Notes: generated by a model not told the origin, from the letters alone. DNA of 64,000 nucleotides from Elmis aenea (GCA_947652605.1 OX393577.1:33483466-33547465), one strand, 5' to 3'; positions 13,201-28,200 are shown, numbered from the stretch's first letter. Numbers and translations: made by a program.

Positions 13201-16200
13201 GCTCTTTTGAAACAATTTTTCATTAATATGAATAATCTAATTACTATTCCGGAATGCGAAAGTTCAATAATTAGTTATTCAAATATTATAATTACCAATT
13301 TTTTTGTAAAAACGAATGTCGTAAACCAGTTACGATAATATCTAATTAACTTTAAATTTGTTAATTTATTTATTAACATACCTATAATATTTTTTTATTA
13401 ATCTACCATTTTAGTCTTATGCCGAAAAAGGCTGTTTTTGATCTATTACTATTATCAGATTAATTAAAAATAACACACCCTAATTAATTAAAAAATATTG
13501 CGTTTTACAATTACAACTTTTATTTGTAAAACAACGTGGGAGGTTGATAGAATTTTGTTAATTAATTATTATAAATAATACGCACAGTTTAGGTTTTGTC
13601 AATAAAACGTGGATACATTCATTTCGACATTTTTCTTAGCGAAATTATTTAATATTACCTTACATTTATTTTTGTTCAAAATTATGAGATTTTCTACCAG
13701 GTATGTAAAAGTAAATAATTGTATAATAATCCATTTTTGTGCTTTAATTCTTATAACTAAAGGACCTAGTAAGTATTTTATTTTTAAATATTGTTCGGAT
13801 AATGCATATATGAATCTTAAACTAAATATTTATTTTGGGTCTAATTCTGAGAACGTTATAAAACTAGTTATAAAAATTTAAAAAATATTTTTTATTTGTT
13901 CTACAATTAAACTTTGAACAATAATTATTTTGGCAATGTTAAATTTTTAAACATATTAAATCTGAACTTGTGGTATACCTTATTTAATAAATTTTAATAA
14001 AATACCATTACTATGATGTCTAACATTTAAAATTACCACATATCATATAAAATGTTTCATCAGTAAATCAAAAAAGCGCACATTTATATTTATGTGTTTA
14101 TTTACTTAACTGATAATAAATTTTATTTATTTTCTTGTTTATGCCATTGAAATTCTGATTCTTATACGTTTCATAATATAATTAACATCGTAACGTCATT
14201 CATTCAAAACTTTAGGTGTCATGTCAAGCATTCAACACTTTTCATCTTGAGATACATCCATTTAAATGATTTTGAAGGTAGCCCTACTGACATAGTTCTA
14301 ATTAGGTACATATGTGAAAAACGTCCTAAATAACAAACATTTGGTCTGTAACGTACGAGTGTAAAATCTATTAATAACACTGTTTGTTCAACAAATCTTA
14401 AGAAAGAGAAAAATGATAAAATTATTTTGTGTCTTGTATTCAGCATTATTTGAATTTTGAATTTATCGAAATTTTGGTCTATTATTCCTTAAGTTGAATT
14501 TATGCGTTTGCATACTTATTTCTTTATAATTGCGTGGAGATTCGACAGTGCGAGCGTAATTTTCTTCTCTAGACAAATCACTTCCTTAGTTCATTTACAG
14601 TCCGTAGCCATTAACAGGAATAATGAGTATGGGAAAGCTACCACACGAATCGAAAACAAACTGAACATGGTCAAATTTTTTCAATCGGTTTGCATCTTGA
14701 ATAGTCGGAAAACACTGAATAATGATGCTTTAAACTTTTTTATTGTTGGTAAGAAAGTTATGGCTATTAAACATTGAATTTGACGCTGTAGCAAAATTTT
14801 TCGTTAAGAAATCTACATTTTAACTCTATTCCACTTCGATATATTCCTTCCTACAACCACGAATCGTAGCATTTTGGTCTTTCATTGATTAAATCAGTAC
14901 TGTAGGTGTGTAGGTAATTGTGCAAGTTTTTTCAAAAGCTCCGTCGTTTTTTTTCTCTTTTTTTTTACCTCAGCAACTGACTCGAAACGGTTTTTCTTTA
15001 TTGCAGATTTAACTGGACTTGACTTTTTTTGCCGAGGAAATTAAGCCACCTTGCGGCTTAGGGTCATATCAATAGCTAGATGTATTGAAAGACCACCCTG
15101 CCGCATAATTTGTTAAATTCCACAAACGCTTCCACCTCGGCGCGATCGGCTATTTTGAAGGGAAGACCAATCCCCCTCTTAACCTGGCAGCCGTTCTTGT
15201 CTCATTTTTACATTTCCATAATGGCTAGAGACGTCCGGGTCCTCTCCACAAAGGCAAATTTCTTGCAAACCTATGGTAGTACGCATTAAACCTATCGTGC
15301 CTCGTAATGGCTTCCATGCTCTTGATTCCCAGAGGTTTGTGTTACGAAAACTTTGGGAACCACTCCATACTGGAGTCCCATCAGTGATTTTGCCATTCTT
15401 GTAGGATCTGAGTTCTACACTTCTTTGAGATTGCCGACATAGGATAAACTTCCGGGATAATGGTATGCAGTTTTGTGGCCTTTTTAGCAGCTGCATCGGC
15501 CCTCTCGTTGCCTTCACCCATCCCAGGTGAATACCGCTGTTGGTTGTTAAGTAATATTTTGTATGTTTCTCATGCAGTGCGGCTTTTTTTATGTAAAACG
15601 TTGTTATTGCGCTAGGCGCTGCCCTTGAATCGCTGATTCACATTGGGAGGTTCGTGCCCTCCATCTTTTTCCGAGCACACCACTCTACAGCTTTCTTCAA
15701 CGCCCGTAGCTCCCTCCGCCTGGAAAACAATACGTTCATCAGGTATTCTAATTTTAATAACTACTTTAACTCCATTTCTAGTGTCTGCAACTACAACAAG
15801 GCCGACTCTTCCTTTAAATGTAGAGCCATCTTTAAAAACGCACGCTGTCTCTTGTGGCTCTTGACCCTGTTCAACCGGCCCAAATGCGTTTCCCCTCTTT
15901 GCTGGGTGGACGGCCTCCACTGGGAGAGTGTTATCTCAGTTTCTAATATTTTTCTGATCATCGTGTTTCATCAGTCTAGCATTGGATTTTTTTTTCCATA
16001 CATGAGCATCGGTTTTATTGCCGGTTTGTATATTAGGCGCCTACTCGAAAGCGCTGTTCCCCAAGTTTTTGCTGCTATTCACTTGATTGTAGAACCTAGG
16101 ATCAAAGGCGGATTTAACGGCGGACGCACCGGGTGCGCGCCCTGGGCCCCGACTTGTGAAGGGCCCCCGCAAAACTTTATTTATTTAAAAATATGGTTTG

Positions 16201-19200
16201 CATGTATTTTTATTTTCCCGGTCTCTATCTCTCTTTTTTTGGGGCCCAATACTTTCTTCTGCGCCCGGGGCCTCAACCGACTTTAATCCGCCTCTGCCTA
16301 GGATGCTGGATTTTTCTATTGTCGCCTTAATGTGCTCTATTTAAAGCAGACCGGCATCAAATATAACTCTTAAATACATAAGTGTCGCACCACTAAGAAC
16401 CCTAGTGTCGCCTACTTTAATCGCAGACTGCGAAACTTAACTGTGGCGAAAATAAACAGCTAAATTTGGTAAGTTGAGAAAGCATTATGCATGATACCTT
16501 TCTTGGTAAAATCTGCTTCACTGACTGCAGAATGGGCCAGTGCGTTGTCATTACGGTTGATAAAATCAATTTTTACAACTGTGGCCTTTTTTTTAACTTT
16601 TCTCGCAAAGTTTACAAAACATTATTTATAGTAGTTTTGGTTCACTGCAGCACGATCTGGACACTCTTATAAAATTAAAACCACAATTTTGATGTGCAGA
16701 TACACCCAGAACGTTTATTATCTTCAAAATCCATTCAACCTTTACAAAACCTTTTGTAGTACTCTATCACACGTACACATGACATTAATTCTTCCCTATA
16801 AGCCTCACTTGCACCTTAAAAGATTTAACAGCCGTTTTATGTAATTTCAATAAAAAATTTAAATTGATAACTTGCTCAATTTTAAATTTTTTTGGCCGCA
16901 CGTGTTATACTTAAACAATGCGTGACAAATAACTAATAACGCGACGTGCCTGAATCTTGCAGAGCTTGTATAATACAAGACCACTGCCCTCCCACCTACA
17001 CTATAGGGTACAATCTACAGAAAACCAATCTTCTTATTTAATAGCCACCCAGTGTATACAATAAAAATTTAAGCCATCGTTTTTTCATCTGACACACACA
17101 GAGGGTAGTATACATAGAAGGGCCACCCACTATTGGGATCTCGTAAACGGAAGAGCTACAAAGAAGTTTAAATTTGACAAATAGTCTCCTTTCTATGTAG
17201 AGCAGGGTTTCGCTGCCTAATATCAATTGTTTCTAAAAGTGTGGTCCGCGGATCCTCGGGAGTTTTTAAGTCCTTCTGAAGGAGTCCCCCAAGCCTTTAA
17301 AAATGATCCAGATTTATTACTGAATTTAAATTTCATTACTTACCTGTGAATTTCAAGTCTTTAAAAAAATTACAATCGATTGCAATAAAAATTTAAAACA
17401 AAAATATTGTTTATAATACAATTCACATCAGGGGTCTCTGTAAGCTTTTAGTTTTAAAAGAGGTCCTCAGAGTGAAAAGTTTGAGAAACACTGTCCTAAT
17501 CGGATAATGCATGGGTATAGTTGCACTGGTAAACATTGAAGAATAAAGACAGAGTTGCCCTGGTCCTAATAACCGCACATACCGAACAACTTAAAAAAAA
17601 ATTATTATGAAATATAATACATGTTGCTTATTTTTTTTGAAATAAAACAAAAATTTAATTAAATCTACAAGACAAGTTTTAATTGCGAGTTTGTTCAAAG
17701 TACTATGCTACTATGCACTTCACTAAATAACAAAGCAATTGCTAGTATTTACTAATCTGTCAAGCTTGGAGCCGATTCTAACTCTTGATGGCTTGATGCG
17801 CTATTTTTGCTGGCCTTTCATATTGGTCAACCCAACACTTTTTGACGTAAAATGTTTTCAATTTCTTTATAGTTATAGTCAACTTCCTTAAATAGTATAA
17901 TTGTTCCACTTGCATCTAAATATAATTTAAATTTATAACTGTTTATTGTACACCTCCACTTTACACCATTTGTAGTTTCAATATGACAATAAAACTTACG
18001 GTTTTCGACGATTACTAACTTCTTCCCACGAACATACCGTTTTACATTTCAGAATATGACCTTTTCCAGTGTTTTAAGGCTTCATCCAAGTGCATTAAGG
18101 ATGCACCGGTAAGCAAATTGGCCGATTTTCGATTAATCGGCTTTAGCTTATCAAAATTACCGATTATTCGACCGATTATTAATTTTCACAAATCATTCAT
18201 TAGATTTTATAATTATAAATGCACCCATAATAAATGTTTATTGTGACTCAACTTGGATTTTGTTAGTTTCTATGTGATATGTGTAAATTTAAAAAACAAA
18301 CAAAATATTTAAAACTAACCGTGCAAAAATTATGGTATGCTTTAACATTCAATTTTTTGTTTTTTTATTGTATTAATAAAGAGCTACATCAGCAGCCAGA
18401 CAATAAAAATTTAGATAACAGTTAAAAAATTAAACTTTTTTTGTAATCCAATTTTTTGGCAGAACTACATAAAAACTGATTAGTCAGCTAAAATTCCGAT
18501 TACCGATAAATCGGCAAAAGATCCGTTACGACCAATTATCTATCGATTAATCGGTGCATCGCTAAAGTTGATTGTAAAATGCGTTAAAGACAAGCTGCAG
18601 TGCTGTCTTAATCCTTTGTTACCGTAAAACTCTACGAAAATCTATTGCATAGTAATTTTTATCTTCCACTGTAGGTTATAGTAGAATTGCTGTTTCGCTC
18701 TCATCAGCATACAACTAGGTATATCTTGTTCAGCGTATACACTATTTATTAAAAGTTGCTTTAATTCTGCGCTTCCCAAACTTATTTTGTCACGGAACTA
18801 TTGTACGATTTTTCAACAATTGTGACACCCTAACCATACCTATATTTTACGACCCCCCTCAATATTAATAAGTTTTTAAATAAAAATAAAATTGTTTTAT
18901 TAATCTATAATTTTTTATCGATAAAAATTGATGTTTTATTATATGTGAATTAAACGCTGTAAAAATAAACAAATCAACTTCAACAAATACGCGGAACCCC
19001 TGATTTTTTCTTGGAACCCACTAGCAAACGCTGACTCTAATCTAATCAGAGTCATTAACCTGATAACCCTAGCATCCCACTATACCTAAACCAATGCACA
19101 TATTTGGAAAAAAAGTCGGGGTAAAAGCGTTCTGTGGTTTCAAGAACAAAGATATAAGTTGACACAATGATAAATTATGGTATATTCAAACTATACTATA

Positions 19201-22200
19201 CAGGGTGCCCATTTTTCTAACCTGTTATATGGGTAACTCCGTTAATATTAGAGATACAGAAACGTTTAAATTAGCAAATTTGTGCAGAATTTAAAGGGAA
19301 ATCTGATGCCATTTTCAAATTTTACCTACGTCATCAACTTTTTGAAATATTTTGAAAAAACTAAAAAAGGTCGATTTTTTCAAACTTGAATAATTCCGTA
19401 ACCATATGAGTTAAAACAAAAATAAAAATTGGCTTTTGTAGATATTTTTACGTAGATTTTAAATATGTTAACGAAATTTTCATAGCACTCTCGATTTCCG
19501 AGTTATAGCACAAACTTGCATTTTTTTAAATGGAAGTCATAGTTGGCTGTGGTCTTATTAAAACGGTTATTTTTTTCTCGTTTCAATTATATAAGGTTTG
19601 TTATGCTTTACTCTTGAAGTTTTTCTTTAAATAAGCAAAAATCATTTTACATGTTCACAGCCTACTAATAGATGGGAGTTATCCAGTGTTGATATTCTTT
19701 TTTTTCGATGTGACATTTAAGAGTTGTCTCTTATTGTTAGTGTAGCAGTTATTAGCTAGTTACAAATTTTAAAAACAAAACCTCAGAGTTTGTCAAATAT
19801 TTATTGTTTGTTTTACGTATAAATCTCTATCTCGTGTTGATCAAAATTTTTGATTGAGTTTATTGTAAATTTTAAAAACAATGTGTTCTAATGAAGAAAA
19901 AAACCACATGCTTTTCTATTACTACGCTTGTAATAGAAATAGTAGAAATTCAAGTGAAATGTATTTGCAAAGATTTATGGAAAGGAGCCAACCAAGAAAG
20001 AAATTATTTTCGTTATTAGAAATCAATTTAAAAAAATACGGGTATACCAAAAAGCCTGATAATATTTCTTCATTAGAAAACATTGTTTTTGAAATTAATA
20101 ATAAACAAAAATTTTGATCAACACGTGAGAGAGACATACGTATAACAAACAATAAATTTTATTTGACAAACTATGAGGTTTTGTTTTTAAAATTTGTAAC
20201 TGGCTAATAACTGCTACACTAACAATAAGAGACAACTCTTAAATGTCACGTCGAAAAAGAAGAATATCAACACGGGATAACTCCCATCTATTAGTAGGCT
20301 GTGAACATGTAAAATGATTTTTGCTTATTTAAAGCAAAACTACAAGAGTAAATCATAACAAACCTTATATCATTGAAACGAGAAAAAAATAACCTTTTTA
20401 ATAAGACAACAGCCAACTATGACTTCCATTTAAAAAATTGCAAGTTTGTGCTATAACTCGGAAATCGAGAGTGCTATGAAAATTTCGTTAACATACTTAA
20501 AATCTACGTAAAAATATCTACAAAAACCAATTTTTATTTTTGTTCTAACTCATATGGTTACGGAATTATTCAAGTTTGAAAAAATCGACCTTTTTCAGTT
20601 TTTTCTAAATATTTCAAAAAGTTGATGACGTAGGTCAAATTTGAATAGCATCAGATTTCCCTTTAAATTCTGCACAAATTTGCTAATTTAAACGTTTCTG
20701 TATCTCCAATATTAACGGAGTTACCCATACAACAGGTTAGAAAAATGGGCACCCTGTATATTAAATATTTATTATTTATTTTTCAACTCTCACACCTACA
20801 ATAAATGTAATATAAATAGAACATAATTTTAACCGAAACCTACAACCGATATCTTAAAATAAAGTGAGAGTTAGTCGAACTCTTTTTAAAATGATTATTA
20901 TTAGCGAAGAATAAAATAGAAGCGCACAAAAAAATATGAGAGAAACTATTTTTGTTCGATTTTTTTATGTATATTTTAGATTTTACTAAATAAGCGTATC
21001 GAATTTGTTTCTTATTTTATTTTCAATAAATATTTAGGTCACGGTTAATCATTAAAAATATGTAGTTACCTGTTACAACAATATTATAGGAGTACATGTT
21101 TACCAGTTTTATTATCATAAGCTGATCTCAAGCAATTACACCACTTTATGAACGAGTGAGTCATTATAATCGACTTATCTACATTTCATTGTTAATACCT
21201 AGCAAAAATGTTGCTGCTTTTGCTGTCATTATGCTTGAAACGTTCGTCATGTTTATTTTGCTATTTCATAAAGTTGATAATTTTAAAATGATGAAGTTAT
21301 CTCGAATAAATTTTAGCTTTAAGACATGAATATTAAAACATGCAAAACCACCAACATTTGATTTTTGAAAAAAAAAACAACTAATGTTAACAATAAAGAT
21401 GGATAAGAATGCGCAGTTAATAAGAACACGCATTGTCTTTTCAAGCACTAAGAAATTTGCTTATATCAGTGAAATGCCTATTATTACAAACCTTTTTGAA
21501 CACAATTAAGCGGAAGTGAATACATTGCTGATGTAAATGCTCAGATTTAAAAAAAAATAAACATTTTTAAGATACGTAGTTGTGGCAATGTAATATTTTT
21601 ACCGTTTGTAAACAGTGATAACTAATACTGCATTTAATCAACAATTAGTTTTGTGAATTTTTATTTACATTTTTATGTAATTTCTAATTGAAATTTTTAA
21701 ATTGGCACAACCTTAAATTTATAAATATAGTTTGTATTCATCACAAAAGGTGATAATGTGTAGTTGTATAAGAATGCGCAGTCTCCTGATGAAAGTATTA
21801 GACAAGTAATAATTTCTAATACAAAGCAAATGAAGAGGAAAATCTGTATATTCAAAGTTTTAGCTTCATTCGTATATTAATTTAAATAAAATTGATAAAA
21901 TAATAAAATACCACCGACACAAAACGAGTTAGAGGCGTGTTCTTATACAACTTTATCCTAATTAAAAACCGGGCTAAGAAAATTCATTTTGGCTAAAAAA
22001 ATTATTATATTTTGTTAAATTACAGTTTCTACATTTGTTTTGTTAAACATTTCGCCAATACCGTTAACCGTACCTATATAAACTCTCGTGTCCACCCACT
22101 CTCGTGTCCAGAACATTCTTCGCCCACAATTCTTCGCCTCCACAATTCTTCGTCTACACAATTCTTCGCCTACACAATTCTTCGCCGCCACAATTCTTCG

Positions 22201-25200
22201 CCTACACAATTCTTCGCCGCCACAATTTTTTGCCGCATACAAGCATATCACACATTTTGTTTAAAACGTCACTTATTAAGTTCATTCTCAATTTGTTATA
22301 TCTATTATAATTGTGATGTAACATAAAAAATAATACTCAATAAATGGGTTGCTTTCGTGTGGAACTTTAAAAAAAAAAAAAAAAAATATTTTGTATGTCA
22401 AAAGATGTTTTATTTCATATTTCTGTTGTATGTAGAAGTATAATAAAATAATAAAAACGTTATAGCAAATTGGTTATCACAAATTGATACTATTCTAGGA
22501 AAATAAAATTAACCCCGTGCACCCTGTCATTAACAAAGGTATTTCTGCTAATTTTGGTACATACATAGGTATTGGTATAGCTATTATCAGACATAAATTA
22601 AGTAATAATATTCTTCTATAGATTTATTTTATCGTCCTCACAACTTTCACCAGCCTATCAAAATAAAAACAAAGAAAAAGAGAGAATAAATTGCTGATTA
22701 TTTGTTTTACTATTATATCACCAAAATATTTGTTAATTTAATTTTTGTTCATACTATAATAACAGAAACAAGATTAAAAATCACAACATACGCTATTTAT
22801 GTAGCAATTTTTAAACATAATGTTAAAAGAAGAAGTATTAATATACAAGAAACAACTTTAGGCTGATGTAAAATAATCTGTAAAAATTACGTTATAAATA
22901 ACAACAACAAAAAAATTGTGATATGCTTATACGCGGCGAAAAATTGTGGCGGCGAAGAATTGTGGTGGCGAAGAATGGTGGCGGCGAAAAATTGTGGCGG
23001 CGAAGAATTGTGTAGGCGAAGAATTGTGGGCGAAGAATTGTGGGCGAAGAATTGTGGGCGAAGAATTGTGGAGGCGAAGAATTGTGGAGGCGAAGAATTG
23101 TGGGCGAAGAATTGTAAGCGAAGAATGTTCCTAGACCCTAAAAACACTAAAAACATATATTGTGCGGCCACCCTAAGTGGGTTTCGGGGTTGGCTTGGTA
23201 TCATTCTGTTTCTAATACTGTTAATAGGCAGAACTGTTTTGTATTGTTATTGAATATTATAATAAATTGTAATCGTGGTTTGATTACGCTTATTATTTAC
23301 AATCGATGGCCAAAGTACGCTCGAGTACTTTTGACGAATATTTGGCGACTCGACGCTTCCGTTTGATTCGCCCCCGCGGCGTCTTCATCGCGCGTACCAC
23401 TTAATTTGTTTTTCTCTGTACAAATACATTTAAACGCATTATGATTACAACTTAAGTAATAGACAATTAACTAGCAAATAATGACATTATTTAACCTTTT
23501 TGTCAATAGGTTTGTTTTAGCTGTGCATTTCGTACCAAGTGATACATGAAATGATTTATGTCAACAACTATGGATAAATAAATGTATTAGCCGCTGCCGG
23601 AACGCTTTAACGACATGTCTAACTGTAAATGACATTTGAGTCTGTTGGATTCATAGAAATTTAAGCATCGCAAGTGTAAAGTGCTTAAGAAAGCAGTACT
23701 AACTTGGGATAGGGTGATGCGTTGCTACCAGAAAAGGTCACGTTAGTTGTGAATAGCGTGTAGAAATCCAACGATAGTTGTTGACTTTGTTCATGTGCTG
23801 TTTTTACTATATACAAACTAGTTCAGGAGTTTATCCCGCAACTGCTAATCGGTCGATGAAATGTTAGAGAGGCTACATTGCTATATCGATACTGCGTCTA
23901 CACTGATCGTTCATCTGAACAAACTTAATATTTGGAGAAAAATTTACAATCAACAAACTATTATACAACAAAATTATTGTAAAAGCTACTATGATATTGT
24001 TTAAATTAGGCAATATCATTATAAATTACTTTATACACAGTTTCTTAAATATTTACATCTATAAAAAATTTATTATTTTCAGCTCTGTCCGTAAGATTTT
24101 TAACAAGAAGATACATTGGCGAGTACGATCATCAGTCAGGTAAGTTAAACTTAAACGTGTTTTTCTGTTGAATAGACCGCCAAGAACAGTCAAGTTCGTG
24201 TAAGGATGTTAAAAATAAATCATCACTAACTGACGCTACTGTATATTAGTGCGTCATAGATATGTTCTTTAAATTAATTAATTTGTTTTTCAACTTGGAA
24301 TTCTAAAATAAGTTTAATCGTGTAAACAAATAGTAGCATTTTTATTTTTTGGAGCCAATTTTAAATTGACTTCAGATTATTTTAAAATGAAATATTTTGC
24401 GATCCAAAAAATCTAAAAAATGTTCATTTACTAGCCAATATATATCTTAACACTTAACTTAAAAGCTACCTGTCCGTATACATTTGTAGTGTACAGAAAC
24501 TGGCACTAAGCAAACCGATATTAATAGTTCATTTAAATTTATTCTTAAACAGGTGTCCCAGATATGTATCATAAACATTAATTTAATTATGTATACATGT
24601 CACAAAATGAAAAAAATAAAACCGCACTTGCCCTCAAACTAACTTTAAGGTTTTTAACACCGCGGCTTTTTAAAAATCATAAATTACAGTTTTAGTACCT
24701 ACATATTTAAATTTCGTTTAATGTGAACCAAAATTAACTACACAAGACTCACAATAAACTATTTACGTCGGTTCGTTATTTTGCGCAATCTTCAATTAAT
24801 ATTTATTGAGTCTAGATACTGTACGTGAATGTATTTTTAAAAAAGTTTAAAGTTTTATTACTTAAATTGCTTTTGATTATTAAAATGGGATCAAGGATCA
24901 TTTGAGTGAGAGCCAATATCTAAATATTCCAAAAATAAATTATTAACAAAATAAAACTAAATCTATACATAAATGTATGTATGTTAACATCAAATAATTC
25001 GTAATACAAATAATTTTAAAATGCTTCTGAACTTGTATTAAAAAAAACATTTAAAATTTGAGTCATGAGCTGATTAAACGACATTTAAAAATTTAAATTA
25101 ACAGATGTATGTTGTACAATGTTTTAAAGAATATTTTAAAGAATTACTAGAAGAGAGAAGAGAAGAGAGAAGAGAAGAATTCCAGGAACATCAAAATTCG

Positions 25201-28200
25201 AACAGACAAAATATAACAGTAATAGGATCACCAATCAGACTGTCTGGAAGAAGTTACAAAAATATGCAAAACATTAAAGAACGGAAAGGCCACAGGACCA
25301 GGAGAACTGTTAAAATATGGAACAAACAAACTAAACGAACACCTCAAAAAGTTATTCCAAAAATGTATTAGTACAAAATAAATTCCCGAAGAATGGAAAG
25401 TATCGTATATGACAACCATACACAAAAAGGGGGACAAAAATAAATGCGAAAACTATCGCGGAATAGCAGTTGCAAGCTCCATGAGTAGAATATACGGTAA
25501 AATTATAAAAAACAGAATAGAAAAAGAATACCAAGACATGGAAGCTGAAGAACAGGCAGGCTTCCGAGCAGGGAGGTCAACAATGGACCATGTCTTTTCC
25601 CTAACTCAAGTTATTGAAAAAAAAAACTTCGCGAAATCAGGAAATCCACCTACTGTTCGTGGATTTAAAAAAAGCATATGACAATGTTCCTCTAAGTAAG
25701 ATCTGGCAAACTTTTGAAGGAACCAACATTAATGTCGAATTGATAAAGGCTGTCAAAACACTTTATTACCAACCTACAATAAAAATTAAAGTCGGAAAAC
25801 AAATAACATCAGGTTTCATATCGTCAAAGGGATTAAAGCAAGGTTGCTGTACATTACCACCCCTCTTCAAAATATACCTCGAAGAGGTTTTAAAAAAGTG
25901 GAAGAAGAAGTGTGGGGCAATGGGTGTACCTCTCACGACACCATACTTTATACACTATGCTTTGCAGATGATCAAGTGGTGGTGGCTCAGGAGTAGGAGT
26001 ATGACGATTTGAACTATATGACGAGAAAACTTATCGAAGAATACAGAAAATGGGGTTTAGATTTTAGAAGTGAATTTTGAAAAGACTAAATATATGTGTA
26101 TAGGTGGACAACAACAAGACCTAATACTAGGAGAGGTCAGGACATAAAAAATTGTAAAGAATACAAGTATCTGGGATTGAAGATTTCACGAGAGGGCACG
26201 CTGGACGATCCAGTTAAAGAGAGAAATAGGCTGGGAAGAGCAGCAATCTCGATGCTGAACAGTGTTATATGGGATAAAAATATTACAAAGGAAAATAAAA
26301 ACTAATCTATAATACAGTAATAAAAAGCATTATAACCTACAGCTCAGAAGTATGGCCGCTAAAAAACAGAACAGAGAGTATATTGAAAGCAACCGAAATG
26401 GATTTTTGGAGAAGAGCGGCAGGAAGATCAAGGAGAGAAAAAATAACAAACCAGCGTATAAGGAAAATAATGCATATCACACATACAATTACGGAAGACA
26501 TCAAAAATAAACAACTAATATGGTACGGACACGTACAGCGAATGGCGGAATATAGAATCCCTAAACAAATCCTAAACTGGCAGCCCAAAGGCAGAAGAAA
26601 ACCAGGCAGACCAAGAAGAAGTTGAAGAGAAGGCATAGATAAGGACATCAGGGAGAGAGAACTAGAAGACGATATGCAGGAAAAACGGTAAAAAAAGATT
26701 TTAGTCTCACACTTCATTTTAAGAATGCGCCGATGAATCGGTAGATCGGTAAGCGGTTATCACTTTTTTCCAATTAATCGGTTATCGACCTTTTAACCGA
26801 TTAATCGCTTTTTATTTAATCAAATTTTCTTTTTTTTGAGCTCGTCAGTACTACTAAATCTTCGTCTTCTCAAAGCGTCCTTCAGCGGTCCAAACACATG
26901 ATAATCAGATGAAGCAAGTTCAGGGCTGTATGAAAGATGCTGTAAGATCTGCAATTTCATCTCCGACTGGTGTCAAGAGTTGCAGCCAAAGGTCTCGGGT
27001 TTTTTTCCGCTCGCGCGGAGACTGCTATAGGGGGGTTGACCCCCTCTTCAGTCGTAAGAGGTACAAGGATAATGGGTAGGGATATGGATAGTCAAGGATG
27101 GGCAAGGATATGTGGAAGTACTGCCACAGCATTTGCCTTAACCATAGAGGAAACCACCTGAAACCTCTACAATGACAGTCTGCCCTGGGAATCGAACCCA
27201 GGACCTCCCGATTACAAGTTAAGTTGTTTTACCAACCAGCCACCAAGCTCGGTAGAGTTGCAGCGGCCGTGTGAGGGTGTTTGCTATCATGAAGGAGAAG
27301 AACGCCTTTAGACAAAAGTCCTATGCTGGCCTCAACTCCTCCTCCAACGTTACACGTATCGGATAATATTCACCGTTTCGCCTTTTTTCTGATAGTACTC
27401 CAAAATTAGTTTATTCATATCCCAAAAAAAGAGTGAGCAGGACCTTTTCGTGGAGGATTGAGACTAAAAACTCTTCTCGACTAAAGAAGACTGTCTCTTG
27501 CTTTCGGTCTAATAATGATGCAGCCATGTTTCGTTTTCCCGAAAGACGCTTTTAGAGAAGGAAGATTTGGAAAATAAGACGAGATAAAAGAAGCTGTGCA
27601 TTTTTGGCTGAACGCACAACCAAAGACTTTTTTTAAAAAATTGAAAAAAGAAGTCGGTGCAATGGTGTTAGAAGTTTATTAAAAAGGAGGATGAATTTCT
27701 CAAAGGCACTTCTTATTCTCATTACGTTGATCTAATTTTATTTTACCACCACTGTAAGCATCATTAACTTCGTTATTTCTTCAATGAAAGCTTTTTTAAG
27801 ATTTTATTTCAGCACCTAATCATACAATTTTGTCCCAGTTTCTTGACTTCGTAGCTCTTATAACTATTTTGAGCCACATATTTGTGACACCCGGTATACC
27901 TTATAAATTATGCGCCACCCACTCACTGTTCGAAGTGAGAAAAAGTAAAATTTATTTTTATATCTATAGGTATTAATTAAAAATTAACACTTTAATCAAT
28001 TGGTTTTTTATCCAATTCTATTTCATTCCCAAAAATGTAAAAGTGGTGTCAATTAAATATTTAATTTGGATTATCTCACCGTATTTATTATTGGAATATT
28101 TGTAAAACCAGACAATAAATATTTCATAGCATAAGCTCTTAAAGCACTCAAGCAAATGCTTTTTTAACGCGCAATTTAAAAATTGGGTTAAGAATCTTAA

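Noticed and set aside
13609..13881. 90-codon frame in intron 1
   Set aside because: Rich in Ile, Leu, Phe, Lys and Asn as expected from AT-rich DNA; no motif and no splice or transcript evidence.
15654..16286. 210-codon plus-strand frame
   Set aside because: It is antisense to the RNase H frames of the LINE and runs on into the hAT MITE, so it is a shadow.
22110..23131. CRISPR-like array
   Set aside because: Units are contiguous without unique spacers, come in two opposite arrays, and the sequence is from an animal genome.
22015..23253. Open frames of about 70-110 codons with repeats such as RRRIVEAKNC or HNSSPPQFF
   Set aside because: They are translations of the 14-16-bp tandem repeats in the foldback arms, on both strands and in several frames, so they carry no independent evidence of a protein.
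27180..27253. tRNA gene
   Set aside because: The B box is good, but the acceptor stem does not close and a long unrelated body with flanking 11-bp duplications follows, so it is a SINE head.
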